Below, piece by piece: positions 11,325 to 22,580 of a DNA stretch of 64,000 bases. Every line of letters begins with the position of its first letter. Position 1 is the first letter of the stretch. A program made the position numbers and the translations under genes. The notes under the pieces are model-generated. The model was not told where the DNA came from, made no database searches, and worked only from the letters and a program-made list of their open reading frames with translations. This DNA is from Rhinopithecus roxellana (taxonomy: Eukaryota > Chordata > Mammalia > Primates > Cercopithecidae), in contig NC_044559.1 in NCBI RefSeq assembly GCF_007565055.1, forward strand, positions 103,190,759 through 103,254,758, written 5' to 3'.

Positions 11325-11450
11325 AACTTTGTATTTCTTGATGGCAGGAACTAAATTTTATTTATTGTTGCATTTTCAGAGCCTAATATGGTGATTGACA
11401 GGAACATTGAAAAAGTTCAGTAAATATATGAGAGTAAATCAATGAATATC
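11325..11450 (+). repeat. L2 3' end
   Basis: 'ttgatggcaggaactaaatt', 'ttgttgcattttcagagcct', 'aatatggtgattgacagga' and 'cagtaaatatatgagag...aatcaatgaat' match the L2 terminal sequence. Confidence 0.65.
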
Positions 11451-12596
11451 TCATACTTATTGGGCCTCTTGACTTTAGCATCCCCCTACTGGTTCATTTT
11501 GACTGTGAAGGTGGAAAGGAGAGATGGTCTTGAATAAGGATTGTTTTCAGCTGTGCTGGATCTCACAGGCTAACTGATGAGGCAGTAGGGGCTTCCTAGA
11601 GAGCTTCATGAGATGGATTTGACATCTACATCCATGTTTTGAAAAACTGCATTGATAGATTAGTAAGATCTGCTTCACTGAATCACCGCTAGTTGCAGAT
11701 ATTAATTTATCATCTCTGCTTACAACTGTGAACAATATAAGGTAACAGATAGAACTGGGATATTTTAGAAATTCTGTAGATACCTCTGGTAATTTCTCAA
11801 AAAATGAGTTACTGTGACACATGTTCCTACTCTGAGCAATAAAATTAATACTGCCAGAAAAATATATTCAGTGTCAACATTTCTACCTGGTGGCAAAACA
11901 GAGGCCAGAATAGTCTATTCATTTTCCTGATTCCTTTTAGTTCTTAAAATATGTAGAATCTGCTTCTAGACCTTTTGCAGTCCCTGGGTGATTACGGCTG
12001 TGGAGTAATAATGCATCATTAGTATGCTATGGTTAGCTCATCTGATGTGTTACTTGAAAGATCCAGGGGAGAACAGCCCCATAAGCAGATTGACTTTAAT
12101 TATTAAAGGGAAAGGTACACTAGTGCCAAGGTGTTCCTGTTGGCACCAACACTGATATTTCGCAAAATTTTAATTTGCATTCTTAATTTTGAGTCTCTTA
12201 TTCAGTTCAGCATTTGGCAATGCCCCTGTTATTTGCATATACTCTCCTTGGGGCAAATCTTATATTCATCATGATCCTACATCTGTTTTTCAACCTTCCC
12301 TTCTCCCTTGGTATTTTCATTCTATGCACAATAAATTTAATCTTACTTCTGTCCATCCTTGGAAACCACTTGCCCTTCAGAAGCCAGACTCTTCCTCTGT
12401 GCCACAGTATAGAAGTGTAAAATGTAGCAAAGAAAAATGTTTTTCTCTTAACACTCCTTCCCAAGTGCAGGTGCTAATGCCATTTGTTCATGTTTTAGTT
12501 TCAAACTGTTTCCAGAAGAAATCAAAGCTTTTTCCCCATCTACTGAGTTCATCTGAACAGAAAATGAAAAGAAATGAATTGTATGAAAGGAATTAA
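11451..12596. other. Unclassified DNA
   Basis: No recognised repeat. A 135-codon plus-strand frame at 12189-12596 ends at the Alu monomer that follows and overlaps frames in two other phases. Its translation is Ser/Phe/Pro-rich with no domain. I treat it as chance. Confidence 0.5.
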
Positions 12597-12758
12597 ACCT
12601 GGATGCAGTGGCTCACTCCTGTAATCCCAGTACTTTGGGAAGCAGAAGCAGGAGAATCATTTCAGGCAAGGAGTTCGAGGCTGCAGTGACCTATGGTCAT
12701 CTCACTGTACTGCAGCCTGGGTGAGAAAGTGAGACTTCATTTCAAAAAGAAAAGAGAA
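12597..12758 (+). mobile_element. Free left Alu monomer (FLAM)
   Basis: Runs from 'cctggatgcagtggctcact' straight into 'gttcgaggctgcagtgacct', then 'gcctgggtgagaaagtgaga' and an A-rich tail. It lacks the Alu right monomer, and the 'gaggctgcagtga' block follows the left-monomer start, as in FLAM_C-type fossils about 130-150 bp long. Confidence 0.8.
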
Positions 12759-14140
12759 TGAAATTAAGGAAAAATTGGAGTTGCTAAAGCTGGAAAGGAC
12801 CATCAAATTCAAGTAAAACTTTCCTACACTGGATGATTATAGTTGTAAAATTAAAACATTGAAATTACAGAAAGTCTACCATATTCTCATTACTTATCAT
12901 CATATTTAATTCTTCCATTCCTATATTTATTTTCAAGCAGGTTTATTATGGCACAGTTTTAAATGTATTTGGAAGCATACTCAGGGCAGGGAAAGCAGAG
13001 CTAAAGGAGAAGAGAGGGAAAGGGAGGAAAGTTTATTTTCTTTTTTTGAAATATAATTACATTTATTTTTTATTTGTGGATGAAAAGACTCTAAGCTCGG
13101 GACAAGGTTAAAGGAATGACCATCATTGATGATAACCAAGGCAGGATTAATGAGTAAGACAAGATGATTGAGCCTTTCCAAGAAAAATACAATATGTTTT
13201 CTGTAGCAAGAGATCAGACCAAGAGGAAGAGACTGAGAGAATCTGTAATAGACAATGCTCTAAACTTGAATTTGACTTACTAGTTAGAATTAATTACTGA
13301 GAATGAAAACAGAGCACTTTAAACTGGAAATGGGCTGAATTACCTTTAGAGGAAAATTGCTTTTGCAACACGCTTTTGCAATAGCTGCATAGATACTTTT
13401 TTCATCAATATCTGAATTTATTGTATAGTGTGATGCTGAAGACAGCTTGCAATACGGAAGAAAGACTCCATTTGTTACTGTCACACTGAGAAGCTAGACA
13501 TGGTTAAATTACTTGAAAGTAATTTTAACACCTTTTCCTCAAACACTTGAGCCAAGAAGATATTAATCAAACTACTTAGAAAGAAAGGCACTACATAAAT
13601 TGAGGATTTTAAAAAGGAGTATTTTCTTTTTAAAATGTGGAGGTGTTATTTTGTTTTTCATACAAATGTTAATGAGCTGTTTTATAGTTTATGTGATAAA
13701 CTCAGCATCTTTTTGTGGTATTTGAAATGGCATCTTCATGGAAATTTTAGAAATGCTTAATTATAGGATGTGGAGTATAGTGCCTGCTATGCCAATAGAA
13801 TATTGTTTATAGCAGGCATACAAAATATATGTCAGTTGAAAGAATTTCCACACTACAAAATAACCTCAACTCTCATCTGGCAGGCAAGAGAGCTGTGTTC
13901 TAGCATTTTCCCACCAATGTTATTTTTAGCCACTTCTAAAGAGTTTTCAATACCAGCAGTTGGGCAAGAAGTCAAAAGTACTTCTTTTTTTTAAAAAAAA
14001 AAATAATGATTTTAATCAAAGACATGTGAAAAGAATATAAAAATATATAAGTACATAAGGCAGGAGGAAGTATATGTGAAGGGTTAGGGTGAAGAAGGTT
14101 GATTACAGCGGGAGAGAAATAGTATCTTTGAATACTTCTT
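12759..14140. other. Unclassified AT-rich DNA
   Basis: No recognised element. A-rich and T-rich runs occur at 13038 and 13985-14005. The minus-strand frame 13290-13484 (64 codons) has no recognisable family. Confidence 0.45.
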
Positions 14141-14185
14141 TTCCTGGAATAAACACAGCTTTTCAGTGTTTATTCCAGGGAAAAA
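14141..14185. repeat. Perfect 14 bp hairpin with extended stem
   Basis: 'cctggaataaacac' (14143-14156) and its exact reverse complement 'gtgtttattccagg' (14166-14179) are separated by the 9-base loop 'agcttttca'. Past a bulged G at 14180 the stem continues with tttt/aaaa, giving about 18 paired bases. Nothing around it is a known inverted-repeat element. Confidence 0.9.
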
Positions 14186-14614
14186 CCGGCAGTGGGAGGA
14201 GAAAGGGCCCTGGTGATTAACAAGGCTGCCTCTCACTGAGCCCTGGGCTCATTGACCAAAATGCAGTTTCCACATACAACTTATTTTTTAAAGGTCAGTT
14301 AGGTACTAGCAGCAAATAGCCAAGAGCAGGATGCTGTCTTGTCAGAGGAAGACAGAAGTTCCTGCATTCCTTGAGGAGAATTTAAGAATTGTTCTTCTCA
14401 CCTTGTTTTGTGTAAGGCAAAGAGAAAGTAATATTTTGATCATTTGTCATTTAGTCCCAGTTTCAGACACTTAGCGTGCCCTCCTTTTGCCTACCCAGGA
14501 AATTCCAGAACCATCTCCCACTGACTTCATAATTGCAACTCAAATAGGAAACCGACCTCTCAAGTGCTGCTCTCATTCATTTACTATGCATTTTCTTCAG
14601 GCTTTTTCTTTCTT

Positions 14615-14715
14615 TTTAATTCAAAAATTCTTTGTTGAGCCCCTGCTTTGTTCCTGGGTCCACAGTGGTGAACACCCTCCCCTTCTGGAGCTCACCATGT
14701 TCAATATCATTTTCC
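14615..14715 (-). repeat. L2 3' end, antisense
   Basis: 'ttgttgagcccctgctttgt', 'tcctgggtccacagtggtga' and 'ccttctggagctcaccatgt' match the antisense L2 end (tattgagcacctactatgtgccaggc ... ggagcttacattctag). Confidence 0.6.
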
Positions 14716-14962
14716 ATCTCTGGGATTCCTTTTCTATCTCCTTCTTCTGTGCTGCCAAGTTCATCTAAGTAAGTCATGTTCTTCACAAATGTCTCTTCCT
14801 CATTTTGTTAGTCTGTTAGTCTTTCCACATCCACATGTTTTTTGCTCTTTCTGTTTGTTTGTTTTATTTCTCTACTTGGAGTGTACTTTAATTCATAGCC
14901 ACATGTTGTTATGTGAGGGTCCCTGGAGATCCCTCAGGTCTGGTTGCCCTACTAAGTACATT

Positions 14963-15261
14963 TCAATTTTTTTTTTTTAGAGACAGAGTCTCACTCTGTC
15001 ACCCAGGCTGGAGTGCAGTGTCACGATCTCAGCTCACTGCAGCCTCCATCTCTTGTGTTCAGCGATTCTCATGCCTCAGCCTCCCAAGTAGCGGGGACTA
15101 CTGGCGTGCACTACCATGCACGACTAATTTTTGTGTTTTTAATAGAGACCGAGTTTCATCATGTTGGCCAGGCTGATATTGAACTCTTGACCTCAAATGA
15201 TCTGCCCACCTAGGCCTCCTAAAGTGCTGGAATTACAGGCACGAGCCACCTTGCCCAGCCT
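14963..15261 (-). mobile_element. Alu (J/S-type), antisense
   Basis: Complete antisense Alu from the T-tail and 'gagacagagtctcactctgt' to 'gagccaccttgcccagcc'. About 10-15% diverged from consensus. No clear target duplication is visible. Confidence 0.92.
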
Positions 15262-15269
15262 CAAAAGTT

Positions 15270-15645
15270 TTGAGACTCAGATCACAGTGTACAATTCCAG
15301 CTCCTTGTGCTGTCAGCATCTAGATCAACACTTAGCTTGCAATGTGGGAAGAATAAATGTACGACAGACTCCAACGCCAGCAGGTCCTTACTCCTTCCTA
15401 AAAGTTCCTGTATATGACCTTTCTCAGCTTTTTATCCCATGCTTCCAACCCAGATATTTTAAACCTCAAGTTTTCTTCATTTCCTGTAACTTCCCTCACT
15501 CTCTGCAGACAACCCCTTTTCCTGCTTCATAAGGAAATAAAAGCTACAAGTGAGAAATTCTCTCTCTCTCTTAGCTCCAACAAACTTATCTCCATCCTTA
15601 CTCTTTTTAAACCTTTTCTCTCAGGAAGGAAGGATTGCCACGTAC
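15270..15645 (+). repeat. Possible L2 5' part, pyrimidine-rich
   Basis: C/T-rich text such as 'aacttccctcactctctgca' and 'ttatctccatccttactct' resembles the 5' part of L2 and is in the same orientation as the L2 that follows the duplicated segment. Assignment is weak. Confidence 0.35.
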
Positions 15646-15899
15646 TTCTTAAATGTGTGCCTTTCTTGGTTTAGGTAACAGCTTTTCTCTTACTCTATAT
15701 ACTTTACTCATGTTGCAGGGCCCTAAAATTCACTCATACTACACCTCGGATGTGCTGGGAAATTGTAGTTCCCTAGACTCCCACTGGCTGGTTAGAGGGA
15801 AATTATATTTTAGTTATATTTGCTTTAAAATTTGGTGAGACTGAGAAATGTTAATAGTCTCTAATGTACCACATATTCTAAGAATTAAAAAAAAGAAAG
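15646..15899 (+). repeat. Copy 1 of an unrecognised 250 bp duplicated segment with A-rich end
   Basis: Runs from 'ttcttaaatgtgtgcctttc' to 'attctaagaattaaaaaaaa'. I count about 8 differences from the copy at 19662-19915, roughly 97% identity, with no length change before the tail. It ends in an A-rich tail. The flanks show a near-duplication, 'acgtacttctt' (15640-15650) against 'acgtcttctt' (15905-15914), and it sits within L2-like sequence. These suggest it is a retroposed copy. I do not recognise the source. No frame longer than 61 codons and no AATAAA before the tail. Confidence 0.85.
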
Positions 15900-15904
15900 A
15901 AATG

Positions 15905-16976
15905 ACGTCTTCTTGGAAGATGTCAATCTTCCTGCTCAAGACAAATTCTACTACCTGTGATCTTGATTCCAACTTCTCCAGCCTTTTTGAGGACATGTCT
16001 TCATGAATTTTCTCCTTATTGTCTTCGATCTTCAGCTTCATTACATAATAACTTTCCTTTTGGTGTAGAAATATGCATGTTTCCCCAATCTTAATAAGTA
16101 ATCAAACTGTATCAATCTTATATTCTTTGTAGTCGTCTTCTAGAAACCTTTCTCTTCACCTGCTATTTTCACTTGCCCTTCTCCTGTCACTCTCACCTTT
16201 TATTGTAATCTGGGTCTATTTAACCACTGCATGACATCTACACATGACATTGACTCCATTATAGCCTACACAATAGTCTATCTACACACTCTGTGGACAC
16301 TTCTTTCACCAAGGGCACTTTCTAGTTGCTAAAAGCATAAAAGAGTGTCTAGGCTTGGTTTTCCTATGGTAATTAACTCTGTTAACAATTCTTTTCTTGA
16401 GGGCACTCCTATGTTAATCTATTAAAACCCTTTGTTTTCTAGGTTTTAACTCTTACCTCTCTGCCCATTTTTTACCTCATTCTTCTTGAATGTTCATCTT
16501 CTTTTTCTATTCCATCTCTGTTGACAGTTGTATTTTTGAAATTTTTTCTGTACTTTATTCTCTCCTGTAATTTCCGACAATAGCCTTTGCTGCCCATTAC
16601 AATGTCCAAATCTCCAATATGCTCATTCTGTAAATTTGAGACCCATATAGTCAATTGCTCCTGTATCACTCTACTTGCATGTATCACGAGCATCTGTGTA
16701 TGTCTCCAACAAAATTCATTCTGTTTTCTACCACACAGCTGTTTTTCCCTATTTCTGTTAGTGACATTACCTATTTGGCCAAGCCAGAAAATGAGCAGTC
16801 AGTCTTTGCTGTTTCACCCTCTCTTTTACAACCTGCATCCAACTGATCAATGAGTTCTGAGCATTCATCTTCTTAATAGCTCTAGAATTTGTCTTTTCTT
16901 TTTCCTCTTCTGTGGCATTATTTAACTAAGACTCTCTTTATTAGGAATTACCTAGTTACTTAAGCAGCCTTCTTTG
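15905..16976 (+). repeat. L2 LINE fragment, RT region
   Basis: Diverged L2 in order: 'tgcatgtttccccaatctta', 'ccactgcatgacatctacac', then 'attgctcctgtatcactcta' and 'acaaaattcattctgttttc' (L2: ccaactgcctactcgacatctc / gtccaaaactgaactcctg). It continues past a MER5-like insert to 17295. Confidence 0.6.
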
Positions 16977-17134
16977 TCAGTAGTTCTCAATCTTGTTTAT
17001 ACACCATAATTAGTTAGGAAAAATTCAAAATCCCTGATGCCCAGGCCACACTCCAAACCATTACATTAGAATCTATGGAGATGGAATTCAAGTATCCCAA
17101 TGTGGAATTAAGGTGGAAAACCAATGTTCTAAGC
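16977..17134. mobile_element. hAT-Charlie MITE (MER5/MER3-like) inside L2
   Basis: 'cagtagttctcaatcttgtt' start, 'ccctgatgcccaggccacac' and 'cattacattagaatctatgg' in the centre. This is the short non-autonomous hAT family that begins 'cagtggttctcaa'. Both sides are L2. Confidence 0.65.
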
Positions 17135-17295
17135 AGCCCCTCCACTTCCAGCCTCTTATGACTGTTGTAATGTTCTTTCTGTAAAGGTAATTGTGCTATT
17201 CCTTATCTTAAGACCGCTTAATAGCTACCCATTGCCTTCAGGTAAGAACTAAATTTCTTAGCATAACTTTAGTGTCCTGTGTATCTCATCAACTC
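17135..17295 (+). repeat. L2 continuation after MER5-like insert
   Basis: 'cttatgactgttgtaatgtt', 'ttaagaccgcttaatagcta' and 'cccattgccttcaggtaaga' with 'aaatttcttagcataacttt' match the L2 3' part (tggctccccattgcccttaggataaagtccaaa). Confidence 0.65.
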
Positions 17296-17304
17296 ATTTA
17301 CTGA

Positions 17305-17985
17305 TTTTTAATAGATATTACTTGCACATGATAAATAATTTAAAAAATGCAAAATAATGTACCTTGGGAGTGTGGAGGAAACCTTGCCTTGTGTCCATTT
17401 CTCAACCCCTGGACTCTCATTCCACCTTCACAGGCACCCACTAATCCCAGCATCCTTCACCATGTATTCAATGTGTCTGTGTATATATATATTACATATA
17501 TATATATTTTTCCTTTTTAAAACAAGAATGATAGAACACTATTAACACTGTTTTGCTTCCTGTTACTTTCACTTAACAATATATCTGAGACATACATTCA
17601 TTCCAATATATAGAAAGTTGGATCATATTGTATATAGTCACATATTGTTCTGCCACATGCATGTAAAATAATTCATTTAGTGAAAACTTGATTTAGGTTG
17701 TTCTCATCTTTGCACTCTAATGCAAATATGGGTGCAATCAACAGCATTCCATGTGTCGTTTTGTGCATGTGCCAAAACATGTCCATTTTATATTTTGATA
17801 GGAATTGCTATAGTATCTTCCACTTAGGCTGTGCCGATCTACATTCCCATCAGCAATACCTGCTCCCCACACCCTTTCCAATACAGTGTATTAATCAATT
17901 TTTGATATTTTCCATTGTGTGCTTATCTCAATATGAGTGAGAATGAATATCTTTTGAAATGTTGAAGAGCCAGGAGCATTTCTTT
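17305..17985 (-). mobile_element. Old L1 (L1ME-like) 3' region, antisense
   Basis: 'cttgatttaggttgttctca', 'cattccatgtgtcgttttg', 'ttttgataggaattgctata', 'gatctacattcccatcagca' and 'tatctcaatatgagtgaga' follow the antisense 3' end of old L1 elements. An AT microsatellite lies at 17481-17508. Confidence 0.65.
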
Positions 17986-18111
17986 CTTTGGAATGGTGTA
18001 TCCATTCTTTTCTCTGAGCTCTTTTCTATTTTACTGTCTTCTCAAATATTAACTACAAAATTCCAAAAGGAAAGATTGTTAACCTGATCAGAAAGAGTTT
18101 GGGGATATTCT

Positions 18112-18493
18112 TGTGGTTTGAATGTGTCCCCCAAAGTTCATTTGGAAACTGAACCCCAACGCAACAGTGTTAGGAGGTGGGCCTAATAAAGGGTCACTGA
18201 GAGCTCTGTCCTCATGACTAGATTAATGTTGTTATAGAGGGAGTGGGTTGGTCATTCCGAATGTGAATTTGCTCTACATGCAAGTTTGGCCTCCTCTTCC
18301 TCTCCCGTTTTCTTAGGCTCTCTTGTTTCTGTACCTTCTTCCATGGGATGATGCAGCTGAAGGCCTTTGCCCCATGAGGGAATCATGATCTTAGACTTAC
18401 CAGACTCTGGAAATGTAAGAAACAAATTTCTTTTCTTTATAAGTTACCCAGTCTGTGTTGTTCTGCTACAGCAGTACAAAACAGACTAAGACT
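18112..18493 (+). mobile_element. MaLR solo LTR (MST/MLT1-like)
   Basis: Starts 'tgtggtttgaatgtgtcccc', contains 'gcaacagtgttaggaggtgg', 'ctcatgactagattaatgtt', 'ccatgggatgatgcagctga' and 'gtaagaaacaaatttctttt', and ends 'caaaacagactaagact'. This is a MaLR LTR about 380 bp long. No internal ERV sequence follows. Clear target repeats are not visible. Confidence 0.8.
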
Positions 18494-19661
18494 ATAGGGG
18501 TGGGAGAAAACACTTAAGTGTGTATTTACAAAGCTAGCAAGGACATATGGATAACAGGACAGAACAAGCCTCCCCGGCGTCTGATTACAACTCATACATT
18601 CTACCTTAGCCGTGAATGTCATGAGCAGCAGAGAAAGAAGACACCGAGCAAACACTTTCTTGCTTGAAGAGCTGCTCTTACCTGTGAATAGCCACTCTGG
18701 GATAAATACCTCCAGGAAGAATACACAGTCAAATTTTTATCTGTATACCAAAGAAACCATAGTTACTTTTTGAGCCTTGCTTTCTTTACCTGACTACACT
18801 CTAACAGAAACCAAACTGAAAATTTTAAACAAGAGAGTTTTTTTTTAAGGGTTATTGTTTTCATGTTACCATGTAAAGACTATGCCTAGGGGAATAACGG
18901 CAAAGTGGTTGAATTTATTTTCCCACGAATCTGTAATAAAATGTAGTTATTATGTCTGTGTTATATAACTAACTTTACAAGCAATTATGAAACTAAAGTA
19001 TATGATTTGTGAGAAAAATATTTTTCAGCCTTCCACACGTTAATATTCTCATGTAGAGAAATGCTTGCTTAGAGATTCTTAAAGCAAAATTAGACCTAAT
19101 TAATATTTTATTACATTTCAATTGTCGCTGTGTGTGTGAAAATACCCTCTCCATGTGTTAAACCTATATGGATAAAAAAAGCACTATGGATGGATTTCTC
19201 AATATTGGTAATGAATATCCTTTTTCTTTCTTTCTTTTTTTGTTTTTTTTTGGTCAAAGTGCCTGATGAGGGTAAGAGATCTTAAGATTTCGGGTGGGGT
19301 CGGGGGATAAAAAGTCAGAGCTGATGTACCAGCTATCTCTACGGAGAGTGAGATTGTAAAGTTATTCTCTGAGCCTTAGTTGAGACTCATTTTTTCTCTC
19401 TTTAGGATTAACTTGTGTTCCACTCAATTTAACACTCTTTCCTAAATGACCAGTTTACAATTTTCATAAGAGAAGCACAGACCATTAATATCATTTCACT
19501 ATTGAAACGTTCAGGAATTTTTTTCATGAAGTTCCAGTCTCTGTAGTGTATACAGCATAATACATAACTTGTTTTCCCCCTTCTTAAGCAAATTTTATGG
19601 TTTGGAAGATAAAAAAGTGCTCGCTGTTGGGTTTTTGTTATTCGATTCTTCCTCCATATAT
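18494..19661. other. Unclassified AT-rich DNA
   Basis: No recognised repeat. T-rich low complexity lies at 19222-19252. Confidence 0.5.
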
Positions 19662-19915
19662 TTCTTAAATGTGTACCTTTCTTGGTTTAGATAACAGCTT
19701 TTCTCTCACTCTATATACTTTACTCATGTTGCAGGGCCATAAAATTCACTCATACTACACCTCAGATGTGCTGGGAAATTGTAGTTCCCTAGACTCCCAC
19801 TGGCTGGTTACAGGGAAATTATATTTTAGTTATATTTGCTTTAAAATTTGGTGAGACTGAGAAACGTTAATAGTCTCTAATGTATCACATATTCTAAGAA
19901 TTATAAAAAAAGAAA
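19662..19915 (+). repeat. Copy 2 of the 250 bp duplicated segment
   Basis: 'ttcttaaatgtgtacctttc' to 'taagaattataaaaaaagaa', same strand as copy 1 and 4.0 kb downstream. The two copies keep different CpGs (ctcgga in copy 1, aacgtt in copy 2), so both have mutated since a CpG-richer common form. The flanks differ completely from copy 1 and no target duplication is seen here, so this could be the source locus or a damaged insertion. Confidence 0.85.
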
Positions 19916-20499
19916 CCCACAACTGTCTCCCGATTTCTTTCTCTTTCACAGTTTATTTTACCAGTTGGGGATGGCAACGTGGCTCATGGGACCTCATGGT
20001 AGGAGCATGGGTCACAGTGGGCAGGCGTGCTGTGCCCTGGCTCTCCTGTTGCTTGTAAATTCTGTTCTCCTCAACACACCAAGGCTCATTGGTTTTCATG
20101 AAGAGTCTCACTGGCACTGCAGGCTTCTCTAAGGGCAGAGACCTTTTGGCTCTGACTGGATGTTATGTCCTTTGGTTCAAACTTAATTTGTTTTCAGAAT
20201 ATTTGGGGGTATCCCTTGATTCCTTGGTTCACATTAATTATTTTTAAGGTCCCCCATTTCCGGGTCCACCTAGTCCCCCGAAGTTCAGTATCTTTGTCGC
20301 TTTCACTTTGCTGAATGAACATGAAGATATTTTCTAGGGCTGAGAGCCCTCTAAACTGAGTTCCACCTCCCCAGTTACAAAAAGCGTTCATTACTTCATG
20401 CTCCAAGCATCTCGTCAGTGTGCTGCAGAGGGGAAATTCTGGCTCTGAGCTTCTTGCTACTTGCAGGTCTCACATAGCTATGTTTTCTCCCTAGGCTTG
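19916..20499. other. Unclassified, GC-average DNA
   Basis: Two minus-strand frames (20194-20406 and 20396-20608) abut in different phases, and an antisense AATAAA lies at 19952-19957. The right end runs into L2, and I recognise no protein family, so I do not call a pseudogene. Confidence 0.45.
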
Positions 20500-22055
20500 G
20501 TAATTTACTCCTTTTTCTAGTAGATCCAACCTCCTTTTCCTCCAATACATCCCTCTCATCTGCTGTCTTCATCTCAATGACTTCTACTTGCAAACTGGTT
20601 CTTGACATCTCTGTGTCTATATTAGGCTTTTAAAATGTTGCTTGAACAAAACACAACTCTTGATTAATTCTCCCCAACTCCCAACTTTTTCCTGTGTGGC
20701 CTGTTCTCCTTCCCTATCCACCCTCAACCCTCAACCAGAATTGCTCATGCCAAAAACCAAGAATTATTTTATTTCCTTTTTGCCCTTATCTATCAACCCT
20801 GCTCATATTCAGTATATGAGCAAGCATTGACAATTTTACCTCTAAAATCTTCTTCTATTTCTCCCACCTCCACTATTACTTTTCATCTTGTTCTAAGTCA
20901 CCATACTGTCTTGTCTCAATTACTCGGAATGCTTCCTTTTTCCCCACTGACCCTGTGCGTAGTGGAGAGTGGCACAAATCAGATCATGTTTCTCCCTTAC
21001 CTATTGTACTGAGGAAAACAATACCACATTTTTTACCCTGCCCAACTTGACCCTTTATGGTCTTGTTCTTTTGTGTCTTCATCTTAAGTCACTTCACTCC
21101 TTGCCTTTTATGTTTCAAAGGCACTGAACATTTTTCTGTTCTTCAAACACACTTGCTCATTCTTGACTCAGTAACTTTGCAATAGCTATTCCCTCCTCCA
21201 GGCAAGCTATTTCCCACATTTGGCATGAAGAATTGACTCCATCTTGTAACTTAAAAACTAGCTCCAACATTATCATCTTCTAGAGGGTTTCTCTAATCAA
21301 TTAAACTAACATGGCCACATGGTCATTGGCAATGACTTTAAAAAATGTTTATTCTCTGCATAGCATTCAGCATTGGGATGGTTAATATTGAATGTCAAAT
21401 TGATTGGATTGAAGGACGCAAAGTATTGTTCCTGTGTGTGCCTTTGAGGATATTGCCAGTGGAGATTAACATTTGAGTCAGTGGACTAGGAGAGGCAGAC
21501 CCACCCTCAATCTGGATAGGCACCATCTAATCAGCTGCCAGCGCAGCCAGGATAAAAACAGGCAGAGGAACATGGAAGAACTAGACTGGCTAAGTGTTCT
21601 GGCTTCCATCTTTCTCCTATGCTAGATGTTTCCTGCCCTCGAGTTCTTCAGCTTTCGGACTCTTAGACATACACCAGTGGTTTGCCAGGGGCTCTGGGGC
21701 CTTTGGCCATAGACTGAAGGCTGCAGTGTTGGCTTCCCTACTTTAGAGATTTGGGGACTTAGGACTGGCTTCCTTGCTCCCCAGCTGCAGACAGCCTATT
21801 GTGGGACTTCACTTTGTGATTGTGTGAATCAATACTCCTTAATAAACTCCCTGTCATGTGTACATCTATTCTATAAGTCCTGTCCCTCTAGAGAACCCTG
21901 ACTAATACAAGCATCCTCTTACACTCTTCACAGTATTGGTTTATCTGTCCCACGTATTCTATCTTCCACTCCTATTCTACTCTAGACTGGCCATGGCTCA
22001 TAGTAGGAGCTCAGAAAACATTTGTGAAATGAGTAAATCAATGAATGGATGAATA
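20500..22055 (+). repeat. L2 LINE 3' half, split by an LTR
   Basis: Long diverged L2: 'cttgacatctctgtgtctat', 'atgccaaaaaccaagaatta', 'cccacctccactattacttt', 'gcacaaatcagatcatgttt', 'ctattccctcctccaggcaa' and, after the LTR at 21374-21909, 'ggctcatagtaggagctcag' with 'gaaatgagtaaatcaatgaa'. This follows L2 order from late RT to the 3' end. Confidence 0.75.
21374..21909 (+). mobile_element. Solo LTR (ERVL-type) with perfect 5 bp target duplication
   Basis: 'tgggatggttaatattgaat' to 'agaaccctgactaataca', 536 bp with TG...CA ends. Flanked by agcat at 21369-21373 and again at 21910-21914. Contains 'aataaactcc' near 21840 as poly(A) signal. 5 bp duplications fit ERVL/MaLR rather than ERV1 (4 bp). 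It is inserted in the 3' end of L2. Confidence 0.85.
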
Positions 22056-22234
22056 TGACCTTTCACAAGAGAGTTCCTTCAAACAGTTTCTGCTCTGGTA
22101 CCTAAAATGCTCCTGAGGTTAAGTCCTGTCTACCTTTTTTGGAGGGGAGGGAAGGGAAAAATATGGTATCAATGAGCATCGGAATGTTTTCTGTCCTCTA
22201 TGTTATAACTGTATTTAAATAGATGAAAGAAGAT

Positions 22235-22410
22235 GAAACCATGTGACTTTCATATTCTTAAAGCTCAATGACCGTAAGCAAATCCCTGAACACCTTTGAT
22301 TATTATTTTTCCTCGTATTTATAATTTGAGTAATAAATCCTGCCTCATAGAGGAGTTTTGGGAGTCAAATGAAATTGTACACTTGGAAGCATTTTATAAA
22401 GTTTTTAAAA
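22235..22410 (+). repeat. MIR SINE, sense
   Basis: 'catgtgactttcatattctt', 'cgtaagcaaatccctgaaca', 'atttgagtaataaatcctgc' and 'ctcatagaggagttttggga' follow MIR core order (gtgaccttgggcaagt ... ctcatagggttgttgtgagg). Confidence 0.65.
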
Positions 22411-22523
22411 TCAAGTTTTTAAAATCAAAGCTAACCTTTGCAACATATTACATCATGTCCTTGCAAGAGTGGACTACAATAGTTAAAAGGTACAGATGCC
22501 AAAGACCTATTTTAGGGTGACCA

Positions 22524-22580
22524 ACTGTATTGGTCATGGTTCTGCAGAGAAATAGAAACAATAAGATATATATATATCTC
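22524..22580 (-). repeat. LTR end fragment (ERVL/MLT2-like), antisense
   Basis: 'tgtattggtcatggttctgc' plus 'gagaaatagaaacaataaga' is the antisense of the end '...gttctctagagaaccctgactaatac' seen in the LTRs at 21909 and 56241. Only about 55 bp is recognisable. A (TG)n run follows at 22655-22670. Confidence 0.5.

Noticed and set aside
12189..12596. 135-codon plus frame
   Set aside because: Overlaps equally long frames in other phases, has low-information composition and no flanking splice or promoter signals.
20194..20608. Two adjoining minus-strand frames with a downstream antisense AATAAA, resembling a processed pseudogene
   Set aside because: The right part reads as L2 on the plus strand, the frames are in different phases, some apparent starts are TTG rather than ATG, no protein family is recognisable and there is no poly(A) remnant after the signal.
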